From NCBI GenBank assembly GCA_046052345.1, contig JBJOMN010000054.1:4325-68324 (forward strand): 64,000 nt of DNA, in the 5' to 3' direction. Within the stretch, counting starts at the first letter, position 1, and every line of letters begins with the position of its first letter. This document shows, one piece after another, positions 33,196-41,754 of this stretch. The DNA comes from Pollutiaquabacter sp046052345. GTDB lineage: Bacteria > Bacteroidota > Bacteroidia > AKYH767-A > 2013-40CM-41-45. The notes under the pieces were generated by a model. That model made no database searches and was not told where the DNA came from. It saw only the letters and a list, made by a program, of their open reading frames with translations. A program made the position numbers and the translations under genes.

Positions 33196-34443
33196 TCAGA
33201 ACGATTTTTGCAAAGATAGGAAAGCTCCCTGTGAGGTGCCTCTTCCGTCCTCGAACCAGCCGGTGATGAAATCACTTCCTAGTCGGAATTTCCACTTTCC
33301 GTTGTCATAATCGAAGCCTGCTCCGGCGTTCCAACCGGTGTAACCTCCGTATTGCGTACCCAAGCGGAAAGTATGGCGGGGGCTGAGACGGACGGAGGCA
33401 TCCAGCCAGACCATCGGAATCGAAGTCTCCCGAAGGTAAAGTCTCGTCCCTACGGCAAGTGACAGCCTGTTCTCCCAAAAACCTTGCTCGTGCCAGAGGT
33501 CGATTTGCCCGGGGGTAGGGATGTTGAAGGCTTCCTTCCTGCGGTTGACGATGAACTGCTGTGCAAATGCCGAGTCGTCGAGGATGCCGGTGACCGAATC
33601 GCGGAAGTCGAACAGGTCGGTGATGTCGATGCCTTCGAACCGTAAGGAGGTATCCACTTCGGCGTAGGAAGAGCGCTCAAAGAAGTGGATGAATCCAAGG
33701 TTCCTGACACCTAGGTGCGTCCTGCCATTGTCTCCTGTACCGACGGAGATCCCGGCGGTAATACCTGCGCCGGCACCGTTCATCGTCGAAGGAGCTTTTC
33801 CGGTGGAGTCGCTTTGACGGAAAACCAGGTCCAGATCCGAATCGATGTATTCGCCGTCCGGCGAGGTGTACAGCCATCCGTTCGTGGCCTTTACATCGAA
33901 GAGGTCGTGGCCGATCAGGAACGATCCCAGACCATACCACTCTATTTTTCCGTCACGGCTGCTGCCTGCCGCGCCGGCTCCGGCCTGATAGTAGAAAAGA
34001 AGACGGAAGGAACTGTTCGTCACAAATGCCGTATCGCCCGCATACTGCTTGTTGCCGCGGAAATACAGCTCGAATACGTCATCGCGGAACTTGCTGTCTA
34101 CGAACAGGTGATGCTGCAGGGAGAAAATGTAATGGAAGCGGGATGAATCGGGTCGGTGAAGGAATTCGAGTGTTCCGTTGAAACCGAGCGCGAAACGGTT
34201 GATTTCGGAAGAACGCTCACTCACCCGGTCTTTGACAGGATCATCGATGAAACGATGGATCAGATAGTATTCCGCCAATTGATTGGTGAGCGCATCCGAG
34301 GCGAAGAAATAATCCGTCCCGAATCCGATAGCGTACCCGGCGCTGTCGGGTAGCCGGTACTCGTTCCGGACGTCCCAATGCTGGGCCGTCGCAGACCGCA
34401 CGGAAAGTGATAGTAGCAGCAGCAGGATCGTCTTCTTGATCAT
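33196..34443 (-). CDS. Predicted outer-membrane beta-barrel protein (DUF5723-like)
   Basis: This 415-residue protein has a signal peptide (1-20, ending ATAQ) and alternating aromatic/hydrophobic strands throughout, ending in Phe (LSLQKSF) as outer-membrane barrels do. The GAGAGITAGISVGTGDNG and RLYLRETSIPMVWLDASV stretches resemble DUF5723-type proteins of Bacteroidota, but I hold this family call loosely. It overlaps the upstream lipoprotein gene by 4 bp and is 2 bp from kdsA. It may be a surface or envelope assembly component; no function can be assigned. Confidence 0.65.
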   Translation of the reverse strand: MIKKTILLLLLSLSVRSATAQHWDVRNEYRLPDSAGYAIGFGTDYFFASDALTNQLAEYYLIHRFIDDPVKDRVSERSSEINRFALGFNGTLEFLHRPDSSRFHYIFSLQHHLFVDSKFRDDVFELYFRGNKQYAGDTAFVTNSSFRLLFYYQAGAGAAGSSRDGKIEWYGLGSFLIGHDLFDVKATNGWLYTSPDGEYIDSDLDLVFRQSDSTGKAPSTMNGAGAGITAGISVGTGDNGRTHLGVRNLGFIHFFERSSYAEVDTSLRFEGIDITDLFDFRDSVTGILDDSAFAQQFIVNRRKEAFNIPTPGQIDLWHEQGFWENRLSLAVGTRLYLRETSIPMVWLDASVRLSPRHTFRLGTQYGGYTGWNAGAGFDYDNGKWKFRLGSDFITGWFEDGRGTSQGAFLSLQKSF

Positions 34444-36056
34444 CGGATCGAATAAGTTCCGTCTGCGACGAGTTTGAGTTTCAGCCGATAGCTGTCATAC
34501 AGGTCCAGCAGCTGCGGCTGACCGACGGACGTGAAGGAGGCACGGATGATCATGCGGGTCGCTTCCAGAAGGTGTTGCTTGCGGGTGCCGTCTACCGGAA
34601 TGCTGATGCGCGTGGTCGTGGGGGCGATGACTTTCCACTGTGCATCCGTGGCGCCCGCGGGGATGATATCGGGCACCAGCAATTGGTCCGTCACCGTACC
34701 GCCGGCATCGAGCAACGAAAGCTGCAGCTGTATGTCGACCGGGAAGCCGTTCTCGGCGATGAGTTTGAATACGAATGGGCCGACGACATTTAAATCGTTG
34801 AGATTGGTGGTCGAAAGGTCCTGCGTATCCAACAGCGTCAGCGCATCCATGGAAAGTCGCAGCGGAATCTCCAATCGTGTCCGTGTTTTGATCAGCCGGT
34901 CCTTGAAGACGAAGTCGCTGTTGCCTCCGATATTGCCCATCGGATTGAGGCTGAACCTTAGACGCGTTCCGATACGGTCGGGGAGGTTCTGGATGAAAGA
35001 TTTCAGGTTGCTGTTCGAATTATCGAGCAGAAAGGACGCCCGGGTCGGAATCACGGGTGAAGCAGGGTTGCCGGTCTCTAATGCTCTTCCCAGATTGACG
35101 TTTCTGTTCAGGACAGACGGTGCGACCAGCGAAACAGTCGGTGTGCCGTTGCGGATGCTCGTGAGGGACGAGATATAGGCGGAAAGGTCCGCTCCGATGC
35201 CGTTCTCCAGCTCCATGGAAAGCGTGGCGCTGTCGAGCTGCATCGTACCGCTTTGCAGCAACTTGCCGTCTCCGATGCGTACGGTGTCGTCGATGTCGAA
35301 AGTCTGCTGTCCCAGGTAACCTTTGACGTAATACGGTTCGATTCCTTTCAGTTCGGTTTCCAAATGAACGACATTGTCCAGGTAACTGATTGTGATCGGC
35401 CCGCCGTTCGGGTCCGTAGTCACCGCAAGGGTATAGTAAATCGCGTTGAACAGATTTCCGTTACGACCTGTCAGGTCGATTTCCGTTCCGGAGATGTCGA
35501 TTTCCGTGGTGCCGAAGGCAGGGACACCTTGGCTTCCGGCAGCTACAGTGTCGACAATCGTGATCGGCGATCCGTTTTTGATACACTTCGGAAAAACGTA
35601 GGTGAAAAGCAATTGCGTAGGGTAGATGTTGCGGAAGGTGGCACGGATGAACCCTTTTTCAATGATTGCTTTTCGCAACGGTGTTCCGGAGGCGGCGACC
35701 CGGAGGTAATCCGTACGGCTGAAGGCGGTGACAGGAATAGCTGTTCCGGGCGGAATGGTCAGCGGGAATATCAAGGAGTCCCACAGGTCGGTGACAAGCG
35801 TGGTGTCCGGAATCAGGTATATCGAATCCGTCTCAAGATTATCGTATTCACTTTCGAACACCACGCGTACTTTACCGTCGGCATCCGAAATGGTCAGGGA
35901 GTCAGCCAGTAACTGGTCGATACCCAGGTCGGCTTTGAGGACGGGGCCAAGTATGTCGATATCCCATTGCGGATTCGGTGCTTCCTGTCTGCATCCGGAG
36001 AGGACCGGAAGCGATGAGAGTAGGATAGCGTAATAAAAAAGTCGATGCCCGGACAT
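34440..36056 (-). CDS. Large lipoprotein of unknown function
   Basis: From the ATG at 36056 this is a 538-residue protein with a lipobox PVLSGC (Cys22). A GTG two codons upstream (36062) is in frame but less likely. The mature part is beta-rich, with no family I recognise. It has repeated hydrophobic strand patterns such as GTAIPVTAFSRTDYL and IDLTGRNGNLFNAIYYTLAV, and a C-terminal stretch ending in YDSYRLKLKLVADGTYSI. It leads the operon with the barrel protein, kdsA and the T9SS cargo, and its start is 39 bp from the end of rarA. It is likely exposed on the outer membrane. Confidence 0.65.
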   Translation of the reverse strand: MSGHRLFYYAILLSSLPVLSGCRQEAPNPQWDIDILGPVLKADLGIDQLLADSLTISDADGKVRVVFESEYDNLETDSIYLIPDTTLVTDLWDSLIFPLTIPPGTAIPVTAFSRTDYLRVAASGTPLRKAIIEKGFIRATFRNIYPTQLLFTYVFPKCIKNGSPITIVDTVAAGSQGVPAFGTTEIDISGTEIDLTGRNGNLFNAIYYTLAVTTDPNGGPITISYLDNVVHLETELKGIEPYYVKGYLGQQTFDIDDTVRIGDGKLLQSGTMQLDSATLSMELENGIGADLSAYISSLTSIRNGTPTVSLVAPSVLNRNVNLGRALETGNPASPVIPTRASFLLDNSNSNLKSFIQNLPDRIGTRLRFSLNPMGNIGGNSDFVFKDRLIKTRTRLEIPLRLSMDALTLLDTQDLSTTNLNDLNVVGPFVFKLIAENGFPVDIQLQLSLLDAGGTVTDQLLVPDIIPAGATDAQWKVIAPTTTRISIPVDGTRKQHLLEATRMIIRASFTSVGQPQLLDLYDSYRLKLKLVADGTYSIR

Positions 36057-36095
36057 GGTCACATGCGAAAGGTTGATAATTACGATGCAGACAAG

Positions 36096-37406
36096 TTACT
36101 CATTTTGATCCGAAGCCTTCCCGAACTCATATTTTTCTTTCCACCGCAACTTCAGCCATTCGTGTATTTCTTTTTCACGGGCATTTTGTCCGGGGAGGTA
36201 GAAGGTTGTACCGGAAATAGCGTCCGGTAGGAACTCCTGCCCGGAGAATCCTCCGGCACGGGAGTGGTCGTATTGGTAATCCTTTCCGTACCCGAGGGAT
36301 TTCATGAGCCGGGTCGGGGCGTTACGCAGGTGCATCGGTACGGGCAGATCGCCCGTTTCTTTCACTTTCTCCAACGCATCCTCGATAGCCATGTAGGTAG
36401 AATTGCTCTTCGGAGAACAGGCCAGATAGACGGCCGTCTCCGACAGGATGATGCGGCACTCGGGATATCCGGTCTTGCTGACAGCATCGAAACAGGCGTT
36501 GGCGATGACCAGGGCGGTAGGATTTGCCATGCCCACATCCTCTGCGGCCAGGATCAGCATCCTGCGTGCGATGAAGACAGGGTCTTCTCCTCCTGCAATC
36601 ATCCGTGCGAGCCAGTATACCGCTCCGTTGGGATCGCTGCCACGCATCGATTTGATGAAGGCGCTGATGATGTCGTAATGCTGTTCGCCGGTCTTGTCGT
36701 ACCGTGCCATCTGCTGCTGTGCAACCGACAGTACGTATGCGTCGGTGACCATCACGGGGTCGTTGCCCGGAACGGACTGAATCACCAGCTCCAGCAGGTT
36801 GAGCAGTTTTCGTGCATCACCGCCGCTCAGCCTCAGCAGCGCTGCGGTTTCCGTGAACGAGATATCGCGCTTCTTCAGATCCGCATCTTGACGGATAGCG
36901 CGCTGCAGCAGGCTCTCAAGTTGTTCTTTCGTAAGCTCCCTCAGTACGTATACCTGGCAACGGGAAAGCAGCGGTGCAATGACCTCGAAGGACGGGTTCT
37001 CGGTAGTGGCACCGATCAGGGTGATGATGCCTTGTTCCACGGCGGCCAGCAGGGAATCCTGCTGCGACTTGCTGAAGCGGTGGATCTCGTCGATGAAGAG
37101 TATGGCGTTACCCGGCACCTCCTTCAGTTCACCGGAATATTGCCTGGCTTTCTCGATCACATCCCTCACGTCTTTAACTCCCGAACTGACAGCGCTCAGG
37201 ACATAGAAGGGCCTGCGAAGGCTTTTGGCGATGATGCCGGCCAATGTCGTTTTTCCGACACCCGGCGGTCCCCACAGGATGATGGAGGGAAGCCTGTTGG
37301 AGATGATGGCCCTGCGCAAAACGGCATCCGGACCGACCAGGTGTTCCTGACCGATATAATCGTCAAGGGAGGAGGGGCGAAGCCGCTCTGCCAACGGTGC
37401 GTCCAT
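36096..37406 (-). CDS. rarA: Replication-associated recombination protein A (RarA/MgsA)
   Basis: This 436-residue AAA+ ATPase opens with LAERLRPSSLDDYIGQEHLVG and a P-loop GPPGVGKTT (46-54). The Walker B region FIDEIHRFSKSQQD, the sensor GATTENPSF and the C-terminal tetramerisation part (AEDVGMANP, YLACSPKSNSTYMAI, PVPMHLRNAPTRLMK) are all present. RarA acts at stalled replication forks and interacts with SSB and the clamp loader. It is transcribed divergently from the downstream TonB-type receptor. Confidence 0.95.
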   Translation of the reverse strand: MDAPLAERLRPSSLDDYIGQEHLVGPDAVLRRAIISNRLPSIILWGPPGVGKTTLAGIIAKSLRRPFYVLSAVSSGVKDVRDVIEKARQYSGELKEVPGNAILFIDEIHRFSKSQQDSLLAAVEQGIITLIGATTENPSFEVIAPLLSRCQVYVLRELTKEQLESLLQRAIRQDADLKKRDISFTETAALLRLSGGDARKLLNLLELVIQSVPGNDPVMVTDAYVLSVAQQQMARYDKTGEQHYDIISAFIKSMRGSDPNGAVYWLARMIAGGEDPVFIARRMLILAAEDVGMANPTALVIANACFDAVSKTGYPECRIILSETAVYLACSPKSNSTYMAIEDALEKVKETGDLPVPMHLRNAPTRLMKSLGYGKDYQYDHSRAGGFSGQEFLPDAISGTTFYLPGQNAREKEIHEWLKLRWKEKYEFGKASDQNE

Positions 37407-37531
37407 GAAACCGGGATTAAACCTTTCGAGAATATGTGCGTCTTTGAGCGGAAAGGCCGTTTTTTATCGCACAATTACGCATTTCTTCTCAAATGTACTC
37501 AATCGAAGCGGTGGCAACAAAAGGCCTTTCG

Positions 37532-37539
37532 TACTTTTG
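37532..37539 (+). promoter_or_regulatory. -7 element of the second TonB-type receptor
   Basis: TACTTTTG matches the consensus and lies 4 bp before the GTG taken as the start codon. It falls inside the longer open frame that begins with ATG at 37493, which is the main reason to reject that start. Confidence 0.45.
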
Positions 37540-37543
37540 CCGC

Positions 37544-40060
37544 GTGTCTAAATTGAAGTATTTACTTTTCCTATTCTGCCTTGTTTCTTGGTGGTGCCCC
37601 GTCACGGTTTTCTCTCAGGGACGTCCGGGACCCGGAGGAAGGCCGGGCGGACCTCCCGACCAGCCGAAGATCGGGATCATCTCCGGTACGGTGTTCGATG
37701 ATTCTACCGGAGCTCCTTTGCCTTTCGTGTCCGTAGGTGCTTTCCGCCTGCCCGATACCTCGGCCTCCGGCGGGACCATGTCGGACGAAAGGGGCCGTTT
37801 CAAGATACAGGAACTTTCGCCGGGCAACTACCTGCTTAAGGTCAATTCCGTAGGCTATCGCACCAAGAGCATACCTGTTGGTCGGGTGACCCCCGACAAG
37901 TACCATCTATCCGGTATCGAAGTCCGGATGCGGACATCTGTCACACGGTTGAAAGAGGTGAAAGTGGAGGCAGAGACGCCCGAGTTCATGAATTCCATCG
38001 ATAAGAAAGTCTACAGTGTCGACAAGAACATCGTGAACACCGGCGGTACGGTCACCGATGTATTGCAACAGATACCTTCCATTCAGGTCGACATCGACGG
38101 CAAGGTGGCACTTCGCGGCAGTGAAAATGTGACCATCCTCATCGACGGAAAACCTTCCGGTATGCTGGGCAACGACCGTCGTGCCGTGCTGCAGCAGATT
38201 CCTGCTGCCGCAGTCGACCAGATCGAAGTGGTCACCAATCCTTCCGCCAAATACGATGCGGAAGGCATGGCAGGCATCATCAACATCAAGACGAAGAAAG
38301 ACAAGTTCCAGGGTACGAACGGAAACATCTCCGCAGGAGTCGGTACCAACGACAAGTATAATGCCGGCGTGTCGATGAATGACCGCACCGCTCACCGGAA
38401 TTTCTTCCTTAATTACAATTACCGGCACGAAGACCGCAACAATAACGGCGAAGGCGAGCAGTACAATTACTTCGGCGGTGCTGATGACTATTCTTGGCTG
38501 TCGGATAATTTCGGCACGCATTCGTCCGGTATGCAGAATGCGAAAGCAGGGGTAGATCTCTATTTCGGTCCGCGCAATACCTTGGGTGTCAGCGGTGGAT
38601 TCTCCGTACGTAAGGAGAAGAAGCCTGAACAGGTCAGTTACCTCTTTTACGATTCTGCGGGGGCATTGTACGGTCAGGGCTCGCTGCATCCGTCTTTCAT
38701 CAAGAACAATACTACGGACGAGGATAACAGGAACATCGACGGAAACATCGATTTCAAGCATTTGTGGGCGGCCAATAAAGGGGAGCTTACGGCTTCGTCG
38801 TCCTATTCTACCAACCGTAAGAATTCCGACGGATACTTCTCCAATACATTGTATGACCTCGACGGAATTCCATACCAGAAAAGCCTTAACAGGGGAGCAT
38901 TCCAATCCTCCGTCTCCCAGGCGGATCTCTCCCGCATTTTCAAGTCAGTTGGAAAATTGGAGGCCGGAATCAAGAATTCGATACGGAATGTCGAGAATGA
39001 ACAGTCGTTAGGATACTACCAGCAGGCCGGTGCGGACTATCTGAATGATTCCTCCTATTCGGACCTTTTCATCTTCAACGAACAAGTCATTGCCGGGTAC
39101 GCCATGTTCTCCGGTAAATCCGGCAAGTTCGAATATAACGGCGGCTTGCGTGCCGAGCAGACCCTGATCGACATCGATTCCCGCCAGGCAGGCGCATTCG
39201 AGAACGATTACCTCAATCTTTTTCCGAGCGCCTTCCTGAAATATTCTTTTTCGGAAACCAATGAGTTGCAGCTGGGATACAGCCGCCGCATCAACCGTGC
39301 GGATTCCCGGCAGCTTAATCCTTTCACGGACTATTCCGATTCCCTGAGTATACGGAGAGGTAATCCCTATCTCTTGCCCGAACTTGTCCATTCGATGGAT
39401 CTGTCGTATGCCCGTAACTGGAAGGGAACCTCCCTGAATGCGTCGGTTTATTTCAGGCATACCGACGACCTGATCACCCGCTTCCGTTCGGTCGACACGC
39501 TTACCGGTATCAGTACGATGACGTCTGTCAATTACAGTTCCTCCGAGAATGTCGGAGTCGAAGCCACCCTTCGTGCTGCATTTTCCAAAGCTGTCAATCT
39601 GATGGCCGGCTTCAACTTGTTCCGTAACTCCATCGACGCAAGTAACATCAGTCCGGATCTTCAGAGCGAATCGACACAGTGGAGTACGCGTTTGAACCTT
39701 ACGGCCAAAGCGACACTATCCACTACCTTCCAGCTTACAGCCAATTACATGTCTCCCATGAAAAGCCCGATCGGCGAGTTCAGAGGTATGAGCGGGTTAG
39801 ATGCCGGTGTGCGTCAGGAGCTCTGGAAAGGAAAAGGATCGATCAGTCTGAATGTGACAGACATATTCCGGACGCGGATCATGCGTGTGCACAATTTCGT
39901 AGAAGGTGTTTATGATTATAACGGTGAACGCTATCGGGAGTCCCGTGTCGGTATGCTCACCCTTCAATACCGTTTTGGCACTAACGAGAATCTTCGTAAG
40001 CGTTCCCGTCAGGAGCAACGGCCGTCCATGGAGATCATGGACAACACCATGGATTTCTGA
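37544..40060 (+). CDS. TonB-dependent receptor-like outer-membrane protein (OMP beta-barrel family)
   Basis: Taken from the GTG at 37544 this is an 838-residue protein; a TTG three codons later is also possible. A signal peptide (KYLLFLFCLVSWW...VFSQ) is followed by a Gly/Pro-rich linker (GRPGPGGRPGGPP). A carboxypeptidase regulatory-like domain comes next (IISGTVFDDSTGAPLPFVSV), then a plug (VTDVLQQIPSIQVDIDGKV, LRGSENVTILIDGKPSG, IEVVTNPSAKYDAEGMAGIINI) and a large barrel ending in an aromatic residue (MDF). This fits the OMP_b-brl_3 group of TonB receptor relatives. No SusD-like or DUF4249 partner is adjacent. The ligand is unknown. Confidence 0.85.
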   Translation: MSKLKYLLFLFCLVSWWCPVTVFSQGRPGPGGRPGGPPDQPKIGIISGTVFDDSTGAPLPFVSVGAFRLPDTSASGGTMSDERGRFKIQELSPGNYLLKVNSVGYRTKSIPVGRVTPDKYHLSGIEVRMRTSVTRLKEVKVEAETPEFMNSIDKKVYSVDKNIVNTGGTVTDVLQQIPSIQVDIDGKVALRGSENVTILIDGKPSGMLGNDRRAVLQQIPAAAVDQIEVVTNPSAKYDAEGMAGIINIKTKKDKFQGTNGNISAGVGTNDKYNAGVSMNDRTAHRNFFLNYNYRHEDRNNNGEGEQYNYFGGADDYSWLSDNFGTHSSGMQNAKAGVDLYFGPRNTLGVSGGFSVRKEKKPEQVSYLFYDSAGALYGQGSLHPSFIKNNTTDEDNRNIDGNIDFKHLWAANKGELTASSSYSTNRKNSDGYFSNTLYDLDGIPYQKSLNRGAFQSSVSQADLSRIFKSVGKLEAGIKNSIRNVENEQSLGYYQQAGADYLNDSSYSDLFIFNEQVIAGYAMFSGKSGKFEYNGGLRAEQTLIDIDSRQAGAFENDYLNLFPSAFLKYSFSETNELQLGYSRRINRADSRQLNPFTDYSDSLSIRRGNPYLLPELVHSMDLSYARNWKGTSLNASVYFRHTDDLITRFRSVDTLTGISTMTSVNYSSSENVGVEATLRAAFSKAVNLMAGFNLFRNSIDASNISPDLQSESTQWSTRLNLTAKATLSTTFQLTANYMSPMKSPIGEFRGMSGLDAGVRQELWKGKGSISLNVTDIFRTRIMRVHNFVEGVYDYNGERYRESRVGMLTLQYRFGTNENLRKRSRQEQRPSMEIMDNTMDF

Positions 40061-40061
40061 A

Positions 40062-41342
40062 TCAACCGCTTCTCCGGAAGCGTTCGAAGATGCTGCGGTC
40101 AAGGCTTTCGCGGTCGTCCGGATGCGCGATCGAGGTCAGTGCTTCCGCCCTTTGTCTCAGGTTCTTCCCGAAAAGATAGGCGACGCCGTATTCGGTGACC
40201 ACGTAATGCACATGCGCCCTCGTGGTCACCACGCCGGCTCCTTGTTTCAGGAAAGGTACGATCCGCGACAAGCCCTTGTTTGTCCGTGCAGGTAATGCGA
40301 TGATCGGTTTTCCTCCTTTGGAAAGCGCTGCGCCGCGGATGAAATCCATCTGGCCGCCGACGCCGGAATACTGGTAGGTGCCGATGGAGTCGGAGCAGAC
40401 CTGTCCGGTCAGGTCGATTTCGATACAGCTGTTGATGGCGACGACTTTCGGATTTCGTTGTATGACCGACACTTCGTTCACATAGTCGATGTCGAGGAAT
40501 GCGAAGCCCGGATTGTCGTTGACATAATCATAGAGACGTTTCGATCCCAGGCAGAATCCTGTAACGCTTTTTCCGGGGTGAGTCTCCTTGCGGCTGTTGT
40601 TGATGACGCCATTTTCAATCAGGTCGATGATTCCGTCGGAGAACATCTCCGTATGGATTCCAAGGTCCTTGTGATTCTTAAGGGAGGCAAGCACTGCATC
40701 GGGAATGGTGCCGATGCCTGTCTGAAGCGTGCTTCCGTCTTCGATGAGTCCAGCCACATGTTTTCCGATGCTTCGTTCCACCTCTGAGAGGCCGCCGTGA
40801 GGGAGGGCCTCATGCAGCGGATCTTCAATCCAGGTCATGGCGTCGAAATCGTCAACATGTATCATGCCGTCACCTGCAGTTCGCGGCATGTTAGGATTCA
40901 CCTGCGCGATGACTTTCTTCGCGGTATTGACCGCCGTGCGTGCGATGTCCACCGAAACACCCAGTGAGCAGTAGCCGTGGCTGTCGGGAGGCGAAACATG
41001 CACGAAGGCCGTATCGAGCGGAAGGATGTTGTTGCGGAAGAGTTCCGGTATCTCACTCAGGAAGACCGGTACATAATCGGCACGACCCTCCCGCACAGCC
41101 TGACGGACCGGTTCCGAAACGAAAAGCGAGTTGATATTGAAACTCTTCTCCATTCCGGGCGCAGCCAGCGGCATTTCTCCGTAGAGGCTGATAGACACCA
41201 CTTCCACTTGCTCCAGAGAGGGAGCTCGTGCAGCCAGAGCCCTTATCAGTGCTGTTGGCGTGGCAGCGCTTCCGTGCAGGAAAATCCTTTCCCCCGATGT
41301 TACGGATGCTACTGCTTCTTCGATGGAAACGTATGCGGACAT
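40062..41342 (-). CDS. Acetyl-CoA hydrolase/transferase-family CoA transferase
   Basis: This 426-residue protein has the family I CoA-transferase signatures of the Cat1/4-hydroxybutyrate type: IFLHGSAATPTALI near the N-terminus, LQTGIGTIPDAVL, INSCIEIDLTGQVCSDS with the likely catalytic Glu, and GGQMDFIRGAALSKGGKPIIALP. Such enzymes swap CoA between acetate and acids such as succinate, butyrate or 4-hydroxybutyrate. The sequence does not fix the preferred acid. The gene is alone, convergent with the TonB-type receptor (1-bp gap). Confidence 0.9.
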   Translation of the reverse strand: MSAYVSIEEAVASVTSGERIFLHGSAATPTALIRALAARAPSLEQVEVVSISLYGEMPLAAPGMEKSFNINSLFVSEPVRQAVREGRADYVPVFLSEIPELFRNNILPLDTAFVHVSPPDSHGYCSLGVSVDIARTAVNTAKKVIAQVNPNMPRTAGDGMIHVDDFDAMTWIEDPLHEALPHGGLSEVERSIGKHVAGLIEDGSTLQTGIGTIPDAVLASLKNHKDLGIHTEMFSDGIIDLIENGVINNSRKETHPGKSVTGFCLGSKRLYDYVNDNPGFAFLDIDYVNEVSVIQRNPKVVAINSCIEIDLTGQVCSDSIGTYQYSGVGGQMDFIRGAALSKGGKPIIALPARTNKGLSRIVPFLKQGAGVVTTRAHVHYVVTEYGVAYLFGKNLRQRAEALTSIAHPDDRESLDRSIFERFRRSG

Positions 41343-41412
41343 GGAAGATAAAACGGTTCAGGGAATCCGTGCCGAACTTAAAATAGGGGATTGAGTCCGC
41401 AAAGGACTTACG

Positions 41413-41745
41413 TCAGTCTTTAACGGTTTCTTTCCGCTCGTCGAGTACCACGAAGATCTCCTCGTTGTCTTTCTTCATGAGGTACTTTTCCCGAGCGAAG
41501 CGTTCCAGATTCTCGGGGTTTGTTTCCAGGCGCTCCATATAAGCCCGGTTCTTTTCGACTTCTTTCTCATAATACGCTTTTTCCTGACGGAGTTCGTCCA
41601 GCTTCTGGCGATAAGAGTAGGTGGTGAGAAAGTCGTTGCGGTCGAAGAAGCCGAGCCACAATAATAATGCAAGTGACGCAAGGATATAGCGATTGGTCAG
41701 TAGCCTGTAAATCGGGCTGTTCTTAAAACTGTTTTTCTTCGCCAT
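41413..41745 (-). CDS. FtsB/DivIC-like septum formation initiator protein
   Basis: This 110-residue protein has a short basic cytoplasmic start, one membrane helix (about 18-36, RYILASLALLLWLGF) and a coiled coil (about 43-78, KLDELRQEKAYYEKEVEKN). It ends with the NLERFAREKYLMKKDNEEIFVV block that marks the FtsB/DivIC family. These proteins bridge FtsL and FtsQ in the divisome. It is 9 bp downstream of a large membrane protein gene and probably co-transcribed. Confidence 0.85.
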   Translation of the reverse strand: MAKKNSFKNSPIYRLLTNRYILASLALLLWLGFFDRNDFLTTYSYRQKLDELRQEKAYYEKEVEKNRAYMERLETNPENLERFAREKYLMKKDNEEIFVVLDERKETVKD

Positions 41746-41754
41746 GATGCGAAT

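Noticed and set aside
36264..37556. A 430-codon open frame on the plus strand opposite rarA
   Set aside because: It mirrors the codon pattern of the well-supported rarA gene, is rich in Gln/His/Arg/Asp as such shadows are, and has no recognisable domain or promoter.
37907..38905. A 332-codon minus-strand frame inside the second TonB-type receptor
   Set aside because: It is antisense to the plug and barrel region, which has clear family motifs; no independent signal supports it.
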